From NCBI GenBank assembly GCA_045588655.1, contig JAZNEP010000046.1:1-24283 (forward strand): DNA of 24,283 nucleotides, in the 5' to 3' direction. Both the position numbers and the translations under genes were made by a program. Of the stretch, positions 7,436 through 14,902 are shown piece by piece. The DNA is from SVFI01 sp045588655 (GTDB taxonomy: Bacteria; Bacillota; Clostridia; Lachnospirales; Lachnospiraceae). The notes beneath the pieces are model-generated. The model made no database searches and had not been told where the DNA came from. It worked only from the letters and a program-made list of their open reading frames with translations. Positions within the stretch are counted from its first letter, which is position 1, and each line of letters starts with the position of its first letter.

Positions 7436-8227
7436 ATGACAAGAATATATAAGCATGAGATGAAATTGTTATTTAAGTCCTTTTTGATTTGGACGCTGTC
7501 GGTTGCCGGTATGTGTTTTGCCTGTATCTTACTGTTTCGTTCTCTGAAGGGTGAGATGGAAAATGTGGCAGAGAGTTTTTCTGATATGGGGATGTTTTCG
7601 GCGGCGTTTGGCATGGATCAGCTAAACATGGCAACTCTTGAGGGGTACTATGCGACGAATATCGGAGTGATGCATAGTCTGGGGGCAGCAATGTTTGCTG
7701 TAATGATTAGCATAGTAATGCTTTCAAAGGAGGAGGACGGTCATACCGGAGAATTTCTTTTTACGTTACCATTATCAAGGGCAAAGATTATTACAGCAAA
7801 ACTATTGGCAGTTATCACCAATGTTGTTGTGTTTAATGTCTGTTGCGTGGCACTATATTTTATTGGATTTTTGATTCTTGGTGAAGAAATCCAATATGAC
7901 AGATTTTTCTTATATCATGGACTACAACTGTTGGCGCATCTTGAGATGGTTGGAATTTGTTTTGGAATATCTGCTTTTGTGCGAAAGAATAAGCCGGGTA
8001 TCGGACTGGGAATTGCCTTGATGTTTTATGCATATGACCTGATTGCACGAGTAATCCCGGATTTGTCGGATTACAAGTTTATCAGTCCGTTTGCGTTTGC
8101 AAATGCAGGAGATATTTTCAGTACAGGAGAAATTGCAATAGGTGCGCTGGTACTAGGGATGTTGATTATGATAGCAGGTGTGACTGTGTCATACGTTACA
8201 TATGCAAGACGCGACTTACAGGCGTAG
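7436..8227 (+). CDS. ABC-2 type transporter permease
   Basis: A 263-residue integral membrane protein with about six transmembrane segments. It has a first helix near residues 15-35, a large loop, then KEEDGHTGEFLFTLPLSRAKI, the coupling motif seen in ABC-2 permeases such as the NosY type, and four further helices. TAGGAG lies 13-18 bases before ATG 7436. It is the last gene of the LytTR operon. No obvious terminator follows in the 54 bases before the tRNA promoter, so some read-through into the tRNA is possible. The substrate is unknown. Confidence 0.88.
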   Translation: MTRIYKHEMKLLFKSFLIWTLSVAGMCFACILLFRSLKGEMENVAESFSDMGMFSAAFGMDQLNMATLEGYYATNIGVMHSLGAAMFAVMISIVMLSKEEDGHTGEFLFTLPLSRAKIITAKLLAVITNVVVFNVCCVALYFIGFLILGEEIQYDRFFLYHGLQLLAHLEMVGICFGISAFVRKNKPGIGLGIALMFYAYDLIARVIPDLSDYKFISPFAFANAGDIFSTGEIAIGALVLGMLIMIAGVTVSYVTYARRDLQA

Positions 8228-8281
8228 AATAGCGTGAATATTGCAGTGATTTGAAGCGGACGTAAAAATTTTAAAATAGCA

Positions 8282-8310
8282 TTGACATCCTAAGGAAAAA
8301 ACGATAAAAT
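8282..8310 (+). promoter_or_regulatory. tRNA-Leu promoter
   Basis: A perfect TTGACA (8282-8287), a 17-base spacer and TAAAAT (8305-8310), 11 bases before the mature tRNA 5' end. Near-consensus strength fits a stable RNA gene. Confidence 0.85.
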
Positions 8311-8321
8311 ACATATTGCGC

Positions 8322-8405
8322 GCAGGAGTGGCGGAATTGGCAGACGCGCAGGCTTCAGGTGCCTGTGGTAGCAATATCGTGTGGGTTCAAGTCCCATCTC
8401 CTGCA
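8322..8405 (+). tRNA. tRNA-Leu (anticodon CAG)
   Basis: The acceptor arm GCAGGAG (8322-8328) pairs with CTCCTGC (8398-8404), with discriminator A at 8405. The anticodon arm CAGGC / loop TTCAGGT / GCCTG gives anticodon CAG, which reads CUG. There is a long variable arm as expected for a class II tRNA, and a T arm GTGGG-TTCAAGT-CCCAT. The total is 84 bases. The 3' CCA is not encoded and must be added post-transcriptionally. The gene stands alone with its own promoter and terminator. Confidence 0.95.
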
Positions 8406-8410
8406 TAACA

Positions 8411-8436
8411 AAAGCCCCGTATTTACGGGGCTTTTT
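8411..8436. terminator. Bidirectional terminator between tRNA-Leu and the convergent gene
   Basis: Stem AGCCCCGT (8413-8420) with ACGGGGCT (8425-8432), a four-base loop, a T-run at 8433-8436 on the plus strand and an A-run at 8410-8412 that is a short T-run on the minus strand. It lies 5 bases after the tRNA and 4 bases beyond the end of the minus-strand gene, so it probably serves both. Confidence 0.88.
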
Positions 8437-8440
8437 CATT

Positions 8441-9166
8441 TTAGCGTTTAAACTCAAAGGTATTCAATAGTTTGATGACATCTTCTGGATCCGGCGTTTG
8501 AACTGAGAAACAATAGGGATTTCTCAGATTATTGTTCGGAATAATCATAACAATATACATATTAGGTGTGTCAAGATTTTTGTTTACGAAGGCGCGAATT
8601 TCATCTCTTTCATAGAGATAACAAATGTTTAGGTTGGTTTCCAGCGTATGTTCACGAAGTTTAAGATAATAGTACAATTCCATAGAACTTTTCAGATTCC
8701 AAAAATTGTAATCATTTCTATCTGCAAGCAATGTACTTTTTAGTACATCAAAAAAATCGTCCGAGACGTCAAAAAATAAATTGAAAGGAAATTCCGGGTC
8801 GGCGGTTTGGTATTTGCCAATCATCGATAAATATTTGTTTGAAAATCCAGGTATTAGTTTGTCTGCAACATAATTAAAATGATCATAAAAAATGATAAGC
8901 TCGCGATTTTTTTCTTTCGCGTGACAAAGCATTGCAGAATAGTCGCGCATATTAGTGCTAGTGTAGTACGTTGGGATTTGCATAGTTATATTACCCTCAG
9001 ATATTTCATAGGTACTTTCATATGCCAGAGTTGAATCTGTGATATAGACAGATTTGTTTGTGGGTAACAAATTTGTAAATTTGTACCACATAATAATGCA
9101 TCCAATCAAATAAAGAGACGCAATAGATAAGAGTGTTATAATCAGTACTTTAAAAAATTTTTTCAT
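8441..9166 (-). CDS. Hypothetical single-pass membrane or lipoprotein-like protein
   Basis: I do not recognise this 241-residue protein. Residues 7-29 form one hydrophobic segment with a basic start (MKKFFK). LIGC at about 19-22 resembles a lipobox, but the hydrophobic residues after the Cys favour a membrane anchor. The remaining roughly 210 residues are polar, rich in Tyr, Phe and Asn, with a repeated-looking pattern of short strands and no catalytic motif I can name. They would face outside. The start is supported by GGGAG seven bases upstream on the minus strand and by a good promoter at 9211-9239. It is the only minus-strand gene in the window, is monocistronic, and has low-GC codon use like its neighbours. 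It is probably a real, lineage-restricted gene. Confidence 0.75.
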   Translation of the reverse strand: MKKFFKVLIITLLSIASLYLIGCIIMWYKFTNLLPTNKSVYITDSTLAYESTYEISEGNITMQIPTYYTSTNMRDYSAMLCHAKEKNRELIIFYDHFNYVADKLIPGFSNKYLSMIGKYQTADPEFPFNLFFDVSDDFFDVLKSTLLADRNDYNFWNLKSSMELYYYLKLREHTLETNLNICYLYERDEIRAFVNKNLDTPNMYIVMIIPNNNLRNPYCFSVQTPDPEDVIKLLNTFEFKR

Positions 9167-9210
9167 AAGAATTCTCCCTTGTATAATATATTGTTTTCAT
9201 GACCTTTGAG

Positions 9211-9239
9211 AGTATAGCATAGAAAAGTGAAAAGAGCAA
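9211..9239 (-). promoter_or_regulatory. Promoter of the minus-strand hypothetical gene
   Basis: Read on the minus strand: TTGCTC (9239-9234), a 17-base spacer, then TATACT (9216-9211) preceded by TGC, an extended -10. The predicted start near 9204 gives a leader of about 38 bases with GGGAG before the ATG at 9166. Confidence 0.7.
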
Positions 9240-9397
9240 ATTGACTTTTTGGCTGACCAATATAAGAGTAAAAGGCGGGTGAAATATTGAAAATGGTAAT
9301 ATCGAAAAAATAAAAAAAGAAAAAGGAAAACAGACAAAGACGCAGAAGATTAAGAATAGGGAATAAATTGTGTCTGTGCAATTGGGGAGGAATACAC

Positions 9398-10405
9398 ATG
9401 ACAATAAGAGAAAATCTAGAGCAAATGGAATGTACCAATTTAAGTCTGTATGCGTGTTTGAGCAAAAATTCAAAAGGCAGATTGAGAGAAGAGCCACAGT
9501 GCGATATTCGACCGGTGTTTCAAAGAGATCGTGACAGAATTTTGCACAGTAAGTCATTCCGAAGATTAAAGGATAAAACACAGGTGTTTTTAACGCCGGA
9601 CGGTGACCATTATCGGACAAGACTGACACATACGCTGGAAGTTTCACAAAATGCCAGAACAATTGCGAAAGCACTCAAACTAAATGAGGATCTTGTGGAG
9701 GCGATTGCCCTAGGACATGATTTGGGACATACCCCGTTCGGTCATGCAGGGGAGAGAGCATTAGATATGGTATGTCCATGTGGATTTATTCATAGTGAAC
9801 AAAGTGTGCGCACGGTGGATGTCTTGGAAAAAAACGGGACGGGTCTGAATCTGACCTATGAGGTTCGCGATGGAATAAAAAATCACCAGACGAATAGTGA
9901 ACCATCTACATTGGAGGGAAAGATTGTACGATTGTCGGATAAGATTGCATACATTCATCATGACATGGATGATGCGATTCGTGCAGGGCTTTTGAAGGAT
10001 GAGGATGTTCCTAAAAGCATAGGAGATGTCATCGGATATACACATGGAGAACGTCTCGATCATTTTATTCATGACATTGTGACAAATAGCGCCGGAAAAA
10101 ATGATGTTTCCATGTCAGGACCGGTTGCACAGGCAATGAAAGAACTTAGAGAATTTATGTTTGAAAATATCTATCAGAATCCGATAGCGAAAGGTGAAGA
10201 GAGCAAGGCGGAAAATCTGATGATTACATTATATGAGTATTATTTAAAAAATCTCGATTTGATTCCGAAGCATATGCTGGAGATGATGGACCGTGATGGA
10301 ACATCAAAGGAACAGATTGTGTGTGACTATGTGGGAGCCATGACCGATCGATTTGCAATTTCCAAATATGAGGAAATCTATATACCAAAAACGTGGCATG
10401 GCTAA
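9398..10405 (+). CDS. dgt: Deoxyguanosinetriphosphate triphosphohydrolase-like HD protein
   Basis: A 335-residue HD-domain hydrolase of the dGTPase family, which removes triphosphate from dNTPs and helps control nucleotide pools. Metal-binding residues are visible: His 78 in RLTHTLEVSQ, His 107-Asp 108 in LGHDLGHTPFGH, and the downstream Asp in VRLSDKIAYIHHD. The N-terminal DRDRILHSKSFRRLKDKTQVF segment is characteristic. ATG 9398 follows GGGGAGG at 9384-9390, which decides it over the upstream TTG at 9368. It is shorter than the roughly 500-residue E. coli Dgt, as usual for the Firmicute type. The dnaG gene begins 28 bases downstream, so the two are probably co-transcribed. I found no convincing promoter in the 231-base divergent region upstream. 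Confidence 0.92.
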   Translation: MTIRENLEQMECTNLSLYACLSKNSKGRLREEPQCDIRPVFQRDRDRILHSKSFRRLKDKTQVFLTPDGDHYRTRLTHTLEVSQNARTIAKALKLNEDLVEAIALGHDLGHTPFGHAGERALDMVCPCGFIHSEQSVRTVDVLEKNGTGLNLTYEVRDGIKNHQTNSEPSTLEGKIVRLSDKIAYIHHDMDDAIRAGLLKDEDVPKSIGDVIGYTHGERLDHFIHDIVTNSAGKNDVSMSGPVAQAMKELREFMFENIYQNPIAKGEESKAENLMITLYEYYLKNLDLIPKHMLEMMDRDGTSKEQIVCDYVGAMTDRFAISKYEEIYIPKTWHG

Positions 10406-10433
10406 ATGGTGGTAAACGATAGATGGAGAGAAC

Positions 10434-12233
10434 ATGTATTATCCGGAAGAACTAGTAGAAGAAATCAGAAAAAAAAATGATATTGTGGATATTATTTCCG
10501 GCTATGTAAGTTTAAAGAAAAAAGGCGGTAACTATTTTGGTTTATGTCCGTTTCATAATGAAAAATCTGCGTCGTTTTCTGTGAGTCAAGGAAAACAGAT
10601 GTATTATTGTTTCGGCTGTGGAGCTGGTGGTAATGTTTTTACGTTTATCATGAACTATGAGAATTATAGTTTTGGTGAAGCGGTGAAAATGCTGGCAGAT
10701 AAAGCCGGAATTTCTTTGCCGGAAATCGAAGATTCCAAAGAAGTGAGAGCCAGAGAAAACAGAAGACAAAAGCTTTTGGAAATCAATAAAGAATCTGCGA
10801 AATATTTTTATTATCAGCTTCGGGCACAGCAGGGCCGAGTGGGATATGATTACTTTAAGGGGCGCATGTTATCCGAAGAGACTATGAAGCAGTTTGGACT
10901 TGGGTTTTCAAATAAGACAAGCAATGATCTGTGTCAGTATTTGAAGCATAAAGGATTTCCTGATGAATTGATTTTGGAAGCCGGTGTGGCGGTATTCCAT
11001 GAAAAGTATGGGATGAGTGATAAATTCTGGAATCGGGTTATGTTCCCGATTCAGGATAGCAATCATCGTGTCATTGGATTTGGTGGACGTGTGATGGGAG
11101 AGGGAGAACCGAAATATTTAAATTCTCCTGAAACACCGGTATTTGATAAGAGTCGAAATTTGTATGGACTTAATTTTGCAAGAACTTCCCGAAAAAATAA
11201 TATGATTCTTTGCGAAGGATATATGGATGTTATTGCGATGCATCAGGCGGGATTTTCGCAGGCGGTTGCATCACTTGGGACATCCTTTACAAGTGGACAG
11301 GCAAATCTGCTCCGGCGATATACGGAGAATGTGGTTTTATCATATGATAGTGACGGTGCAGGAGTAAAGGCGGCGCTTAGAGCAATAGGAATATTAAAGG
11401 AAGCCGGTATATCGGGAAAAGTGTTAAATCTTGATCCATATAAAGACCCGGATGAATTTATCAAAAATATGGGTCAGGAGGCATTTCAAAAGCGACTCGA
11501 TGAAGCAGAAAACAGTTTCTTTTATGAGGTACGAATGCTTCAAAAAGATTACAATCTGAGCGATCCGGAAAGTAAAACTAAGTTTTATAATGAGATTGCA
11601 AGAAAGCTTTGCGGGTTTTCGGAAGAGATTGAAAGAGAAAATTATATGGATGCAATTGCACGAAGATATAATATCGGATTGGAGAGTATGCGCAAACTGG
11701 TTGTCGGGTATGCAGCGAGAGAAGGCATGGGAAGCGGAGTGGTACGTCCGAAACCGACAACAGCCCGAAAAACATCGCCGAGGGAAAGTGGAGAAAAGAT
11801 GCAAAGACTTCTCTTGACATGGATTTCGGATTATCCGTCAGTATATTCGCAGATGAAGGCTTACGTGACACCTCAGGATTTCACCACGGAATTATATCGA
11901 CAGGTAGCAGAGATTATGTTCCGAGATTTGGAGAGTGGTGCATTAAATCCCGCCGGAATTATCAGTCTCTTCACGGAGGAAGAGCAGCAGAGAGAGGTGG
12001 CAGGATTGTTTAATACAAAGCTGGATCACATAGGAAAGGACATGGATGAGGATCAGCCGGGAAATAAGTCGGATTTGGAAAAGGCGTTTCACGATATTTT
12101 GATGAAGGTAAAACAGAATTCGTACAATTATCATTTGGAACAGTCTGGGAGAGATATCGAAGCGTTGAAGCGTGCAGTTACGGCCAAGAAGGAGCTTGAA
12201 GAGTTAGCGAAAACGCATATTTCCTTAGAATAA
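10434..12233 (+). CDS. dnaG: DNA primase
   Basis: A 599-residue bacterial primase that makes RNA primers at the replication fork. The N-terminal zinc finger has Cys 38, His 41, Cys 59 and Cys 62 (CPFHNEKSASF ... YYCFGCGAGG). The primase core includes KEYL-type linker residues and GRMLSEETMKQFGLGF. The TOPRIM part has ILCEGYMDVIAM near residue 258 and LSYDSDGAG near 303. The C-terminal third would bind the DnaB helicase. ATG 10434 has GGAGAG just upstream. Gene order dgt-dnaG-rpoD is a Firmicute version of the macromolecular-synthesis operon. Confidence 0.97.
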   Translation: MYYPEELVEEIRKKNDIVDIISGYVSLKKKGGNYFGLCPFHNEKSASFSVSQGKQMYYCFGCGAGGNVFTFIMNYENYSFGEAVKMLADKAGISLPEIEDSKEVRARENRRQKLLEINKESAKYFYYQLRAQQGRVGYDYFKGRMLSEETMKQFGLGFSNKTSNDLCQYLKHKGFPDELILEAGVAVFHEKYGMSDKFWNRVMFPIQDSNHRVIGFGGRVMGEGEPKYLNSPETPVFDKSRNLYGLNFARTSRKNNMILCEGYMDVIAMHQAGFSQAVASLGTSFTSGQANLLRRYTENVVLSYDSDGAGVKAALRAIGILKEAGISGKVLNLDPYKDPDEFIKNMGQEAFQKRLDEAENSFFYEVRMLQKDYNLSDPESKTKFYNEIARKLCGFSEEIERENYMDAIARRYNIGLESMRKLVVGYAAREGMGSGVVRPKPTTARKTSPRESGEKMQRLLLTWISDYPSVYSQMKAYVTPQDFTTELYRQVAEIMFRDLESGALNPAGIISLFTEEEQQREVAGLFNTKLDHIGKDMDEDQPGNKSDLEKAFHDILMKVKQNSYNYHLEQSGRDIEALKRAVTAKKELEELAKTHISLE

Positions 12234-12271
12234 GGTTAAAATAGATACATAAATGGAAGGAAGGAAAAAAA

Positions 12272-13381
12272 ATGGACGAAAACACACAGGTAAAATTTGA
12301 CGAGAAGCTTAAGGATATCGTAGCGCTCGCCAAAAAGAAGAAAAATGTGCTGGAGTATCAGGAAGTGCTTGATTTTTTCAATGAGCTTTCCTTGGAGGAT
12401 GACCAGCTGGATAAAGTAGTAGAATATCTTGAGCATAGCGGAGTCGATGTCCTGCGTATCACTGAAGAAGATGAGCCGGATGAAGAGCTACTGCTTGCTG
12501 AGGAAGAGGAAGTAGATGTGGAGAACATCGATCTTTCTGTACCGGATGGAGTTAGCATAGAAGATCCAGTCCGCATGTATTTAAAAGAAATCGGTAAAGT
12601 GCCTCTGTTAAGTGCGGAGGAGGAAATTGAGCTCGCTCAAAAAATGGAAGAGGGCGACGAGGAAGCAAAGAAAAAGTTAGCCGAGGCAAACCTTCGTCTG
12701 GTGGTCAGTATTGCAAAAAGATATGTAGGACGTGGTATGCTCTTTCTTGATTTGATACAGGAAGGAAATCTTGGTTTGATTAAAGCAGTAGAAAAATTTG
12801 ATTATCGGAAAGGATACAAATTTTCAACTTATGCGACATGGTGGATTCGTCAGGCAATTACGAGAGCAATCGCTGATCAGGCAAGAACAATCCGTATTCC
12901 GGTGCATATGGTAGAGACGATAAATAAATTGATTCGTGTGAGCAGACAGCTTTTGCAGGAACTTGGAAGAGAACCTACGCCGGAGGAGATTGCAGAAGAA
13001 ATGAACATGCCTGTGGATAGAGTTCGTGAAATTTTAAAAATCTCTCAGGAGCCGGTTTCTTTGGAAACACCGATTGGTGAAGAGGAAGATTCACATCTTG
13101 GTGATTTTATTCAAGATGATAATGTGCCGGTACCGGCAGATGCTGCTGCGTTTACACTGCTGCGTGAGCAACTTAATGAGGTGTTGGACACACTGACAGA
13201 GAGAGAGCAGAAAGTATTGAAACTGCGTTTTGGTCTGGACGATGGACGTGCCAGAACATTGGAGGAAGTGGGACGTGAATTCAATGTTACACGTGAGCGT
13301 ATTCGACAGATTGAGGCTAAGGCGTTGCGTAAGCTTCGTCATCCAAGCAGAAGCCGTAAGTTAAAGGATTATCTGGACTGA
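12272..13381 (+). CDS. rpoD: RNA polymerase primary sigma factor (sigma-70/SigA)
   Basis: A 369-residue primary sigma factor. Region 1.1 is residues 1-60, followed by a very acidic stretch (about 65-83). Region 1.2 starts at DPVRMYLKEIG (98), region 2 includes GNLGLIKAVEKFDYRKGYKF and the WWIRQAITRAI -10-recognition helix (190-200), and region 4.2 has the RTLEEVGREFNVTRERIRQ helix-turn-helix. The large non-conserved insertion of E. coli RpoD is absent, as in Bacillus SigA. AAGGAAGG lies before ATG 12272. It follows dnaG by 38 bases, and the trmK gene overlaps its stop codon. The promoters listed in this window (TTGACA/TATAAT type) fit this sigma factor. Confidence 0.97.
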   Translation: MDENTQVKFDEKLKDIVALAKKKKNVLEYQEVLDFFNELSLEDDQLDKVVEYLEHSGVDVLRITEEDEPDEELLLAEEEEVDVENIDLSVPDGVSIEDPVRMYLKEIGKVPLLSAEEEIELAQKMEEGDEEAKKKLAEANLRLVVSIAKRYVGRGMLFLDLIQEGNLGLIKAVEKFDYRKGYKFSTYATWWIRQAITRAIADQARTIRIPVHMVETINKLIRVSRQLLQELGREPTPEEIAEEMNMPVDRVREILKISQEPVSLETPIGEEEDSHLGDFIQDDNVPVPADAAAFTLLREQLNEVLDTLTEREQKVLKLRFGLDDGRARTLEEVGREFNVTRERIRQIEAKALRKLRHPSRSRKLKDYLD

Positions 13382-14094
13382 TGATGAATAAGAAAAAAAA
13401 GATAGAGCTTTCAGAACGATTGTCTGCAGTGGCCGGCATGGTATCCAAGGGCGGATGTGTGGCAGATGTCGGTTGTGATCATGGGTTTGTTTCAATTTAT
13501 CTGATACAGAATCAATTGGCAGACAGAGTGATTGCAATGGATGTAAATGAAGGTCCGCTTGCACGTGCAAAAGAACACGTGAAAGGGTATGAAATGGAAG
13601 CTTACATAGAAGTAAGATTATCGGACGGGCTTGAAAAAGCCTGTGCCGATGATGCAATCCAGACGGTTATTTTAGCTGGAATGGGTGGCAAACTGATGGA
13701 AAAGATTATAGCAAAGTCCATGGAGAGACAATTGTTGATACCGGAGTATGTGTTGCAACCGCAGTCAGACTTAGCGTCTTTTCGTAAGTTTTTAAGAGAG
13801 AGTGAATACACGATTATAGAAGAGAAGATGGTGTTTGAAGAAGGTAAATACTATCCAATGATGAAGGTGCGCTACAAGGCAGAGCGTGTACCGCAGACCA
13901 TATATGATAGTGATGTTGCAGATGCGTTCGGGCCGTGCCTTCTGGCAGAAAAAAATTCGGTGTTACAGCAGTATCTAAAGAAAGAACTGGAAAAGTTTGA
14001 CTCTATTTTGGAGGAGATGGCCAGAAGGGACAAACAAGATCCGGAGGTGCTTGAAAAAAGAGACTTTCTCAAACGGGCAAGTGCTCTTTTTTAG
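13381..14094 (+). CDS. trmK: tRNA (adenine(22)-N1)-methyltransferase TrmK family
   Basis: A 237-residue class I AdoMet methyltransferase; TrmK methylates N1 of A22 in the D-loop of certain tRNAs. Motif I VADVGCDHGF is at residues 28-37, the acidic ligand loop AMDVNEGPLARA follows, then ILAGMGGKLM near residues 97-106 and LQPQSD, all typical of TrmK (YqfN). The gene starts at ATG 13381 or ATG 13384 (two adjacent ATGs). The first shares its A with the rpoD TGA stop, so translation is coupled to rpoD. Position between rpoD and the Nif3-family gene matches B. subtilis gene order and supports the call. Confidence 0.92.
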   Translation: MMNKKKKIELSERLSAVAGMVSKGGCVADVGCDHGFVSIYLIQNQLADRVIAMDVNEGPLARAKEHVKGYEMEAYIEVRLSDGLEKACADDAIQTVILAGMGGKLMEKIIAKSMERQLLIPEYVLQPQSDLASFRKFLRESEYTIIEEKMVFEEGKYYPMMKVRYKAERVPQTIYDSDVADAFGPCLLAEKNSVLQQYLKKELEKFDSILEEMARRDKQDPEVLEKRDFLKRASALF

Positions 14095-14105
14095 AAAGGG
14101 GTTAT

Positions 14106-14888
14106 ATGCGTTGTGAAGAAGTAATCCGTAAGCTGGAGGAACTTTCGCCGATTTCTTATGCGGAAAGTTGGGATAACCCGGGACTTTTAGCAGGACGGAG
14201 AGAAAAAGAAATTCGAAGAATATATATCGCGCTGGATGCAACAACAGAAACAATTGAGGAAGCAATCCGATGCAAAGCGGATTTGCTATTGACACATCAT
14301 CCGCTTATTTTCAAAGGGTTGCAAAAAGTAAGCACGGATGATTTTGTCGGAAGAAGAGTGTTTGAGTTAATTCGAAATGATATATGTTATTATGCGATGC
14401 ATACCAATTTTGATGTCATGGGAATGGCAGATGCGGCTGCAGATATTTTAGGACTGAAAAATCGTGAAGTTTTGGATATTACGTTTGAGGATGAAATATC
14501 CAAGGAAGGATTTGGACGTTTTGGTAAAATGCCGCAAATTATGACATTGCAAGAATGTGCCGGCTATGTAAAAAAAGCATTTGGAATTGAATGGGTAAAA
14601 GTATTCGGAGATGCAGAGCTTGAGATTGAGAGAGTGGCTATTTTACCGGGAGCCGGAGATTCCATGATTTTGCCGGCCATTTCCAAAGGTGCGGACTTGC
14701 TCATTACCGGGGACATTGATCATCATGATGGAATAGACGCACTTGAGCGCGGAATGGCGGTAATAGATGCAGGACATTTCGGATTGGAACAGATTTTTGT
14801 ACCATATATGCAGGAGTACATTAAAAGAGAAATGGTACTCCTTGACGTGATGGTACAGCAGCCAAAAAGTCCATTTTGGATTATCTAA
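14106..14888 (+). CDS. Nif3-like dinuclear metal centre hexameric protein
   Basis: A 260-residue NIF3-family protein (YqfO/YbgI). Metal ligands can be seen: His 64 and His 65 in LLTHHPLIF, His 99 and Asp 103 in MHTNFDV, and the C-terminal GHFGLEQ with His and Glu. The length matches the short form that lacks the PII-like insertion found in B. subtilis YqfO. The family forms hexameric toroids with two metals per subunit; a hydrolase or GTP cyclohydrolase-like role has been proposed but the true function is unsettled. GAAAGGGG precedes ATG 14106. It lies directly after trmK, as in other Firmicutes. Confidence 0.92.
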   Translation: MRCEEVIRKLEELSPISYAESWDNPGLLAGRREKEIRRIYIALDATTETIEEAIRCKADLLLTHHPLIFKGLQKVSTDDFVGRRVFELIRNDICYYAMHTNFDVMGMADAAADILGLKNREVLDITFEDEISKEGFGRFGKMPQIMTLQECAGYVKKAFGIEWVKVFGDAELEIERVAILPGAGDSMILPAISKGADLLITGDIDHHDGIDALERGMAVIDAGHFGLEQIFVPYMQEYIKREMVLLDVMVQQPKSPFWII

Positions 14889-14902
14889 GGGGGTTAACAG
14901 CT

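Noticed and set aside
8322..9397. tRNA-Leu as an integration site for an element carrying the minus-strand gene
   Set aside because: I saw no second copy of the tRNA 3' end downstream, no integrase and no composition break, so an att site is not supported.
9240..9397. Forward promoter for the dgt-dnaG-rpoD operon
   Set aside because: TTGACT at 9241 and TTGAAA at 9287 have only poor -10 partners or wrong spacing, so I did not call one.
9150..9674. Minus-strand open frame of 174 residues antisense to the dgt start
   Set aside because: It covers the promoter of the real minus-strand gene and the conserved dGTPase N-terminus on the other strand, and its composition is low complexity.
12358..12576. 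Minus-strand Ser-rich open frame
   Set aside because: It is the antisense of the acidic Glu/Asp stretch of RpoD; the Ser run is a by-product of GAA/GAG/GAT codons.
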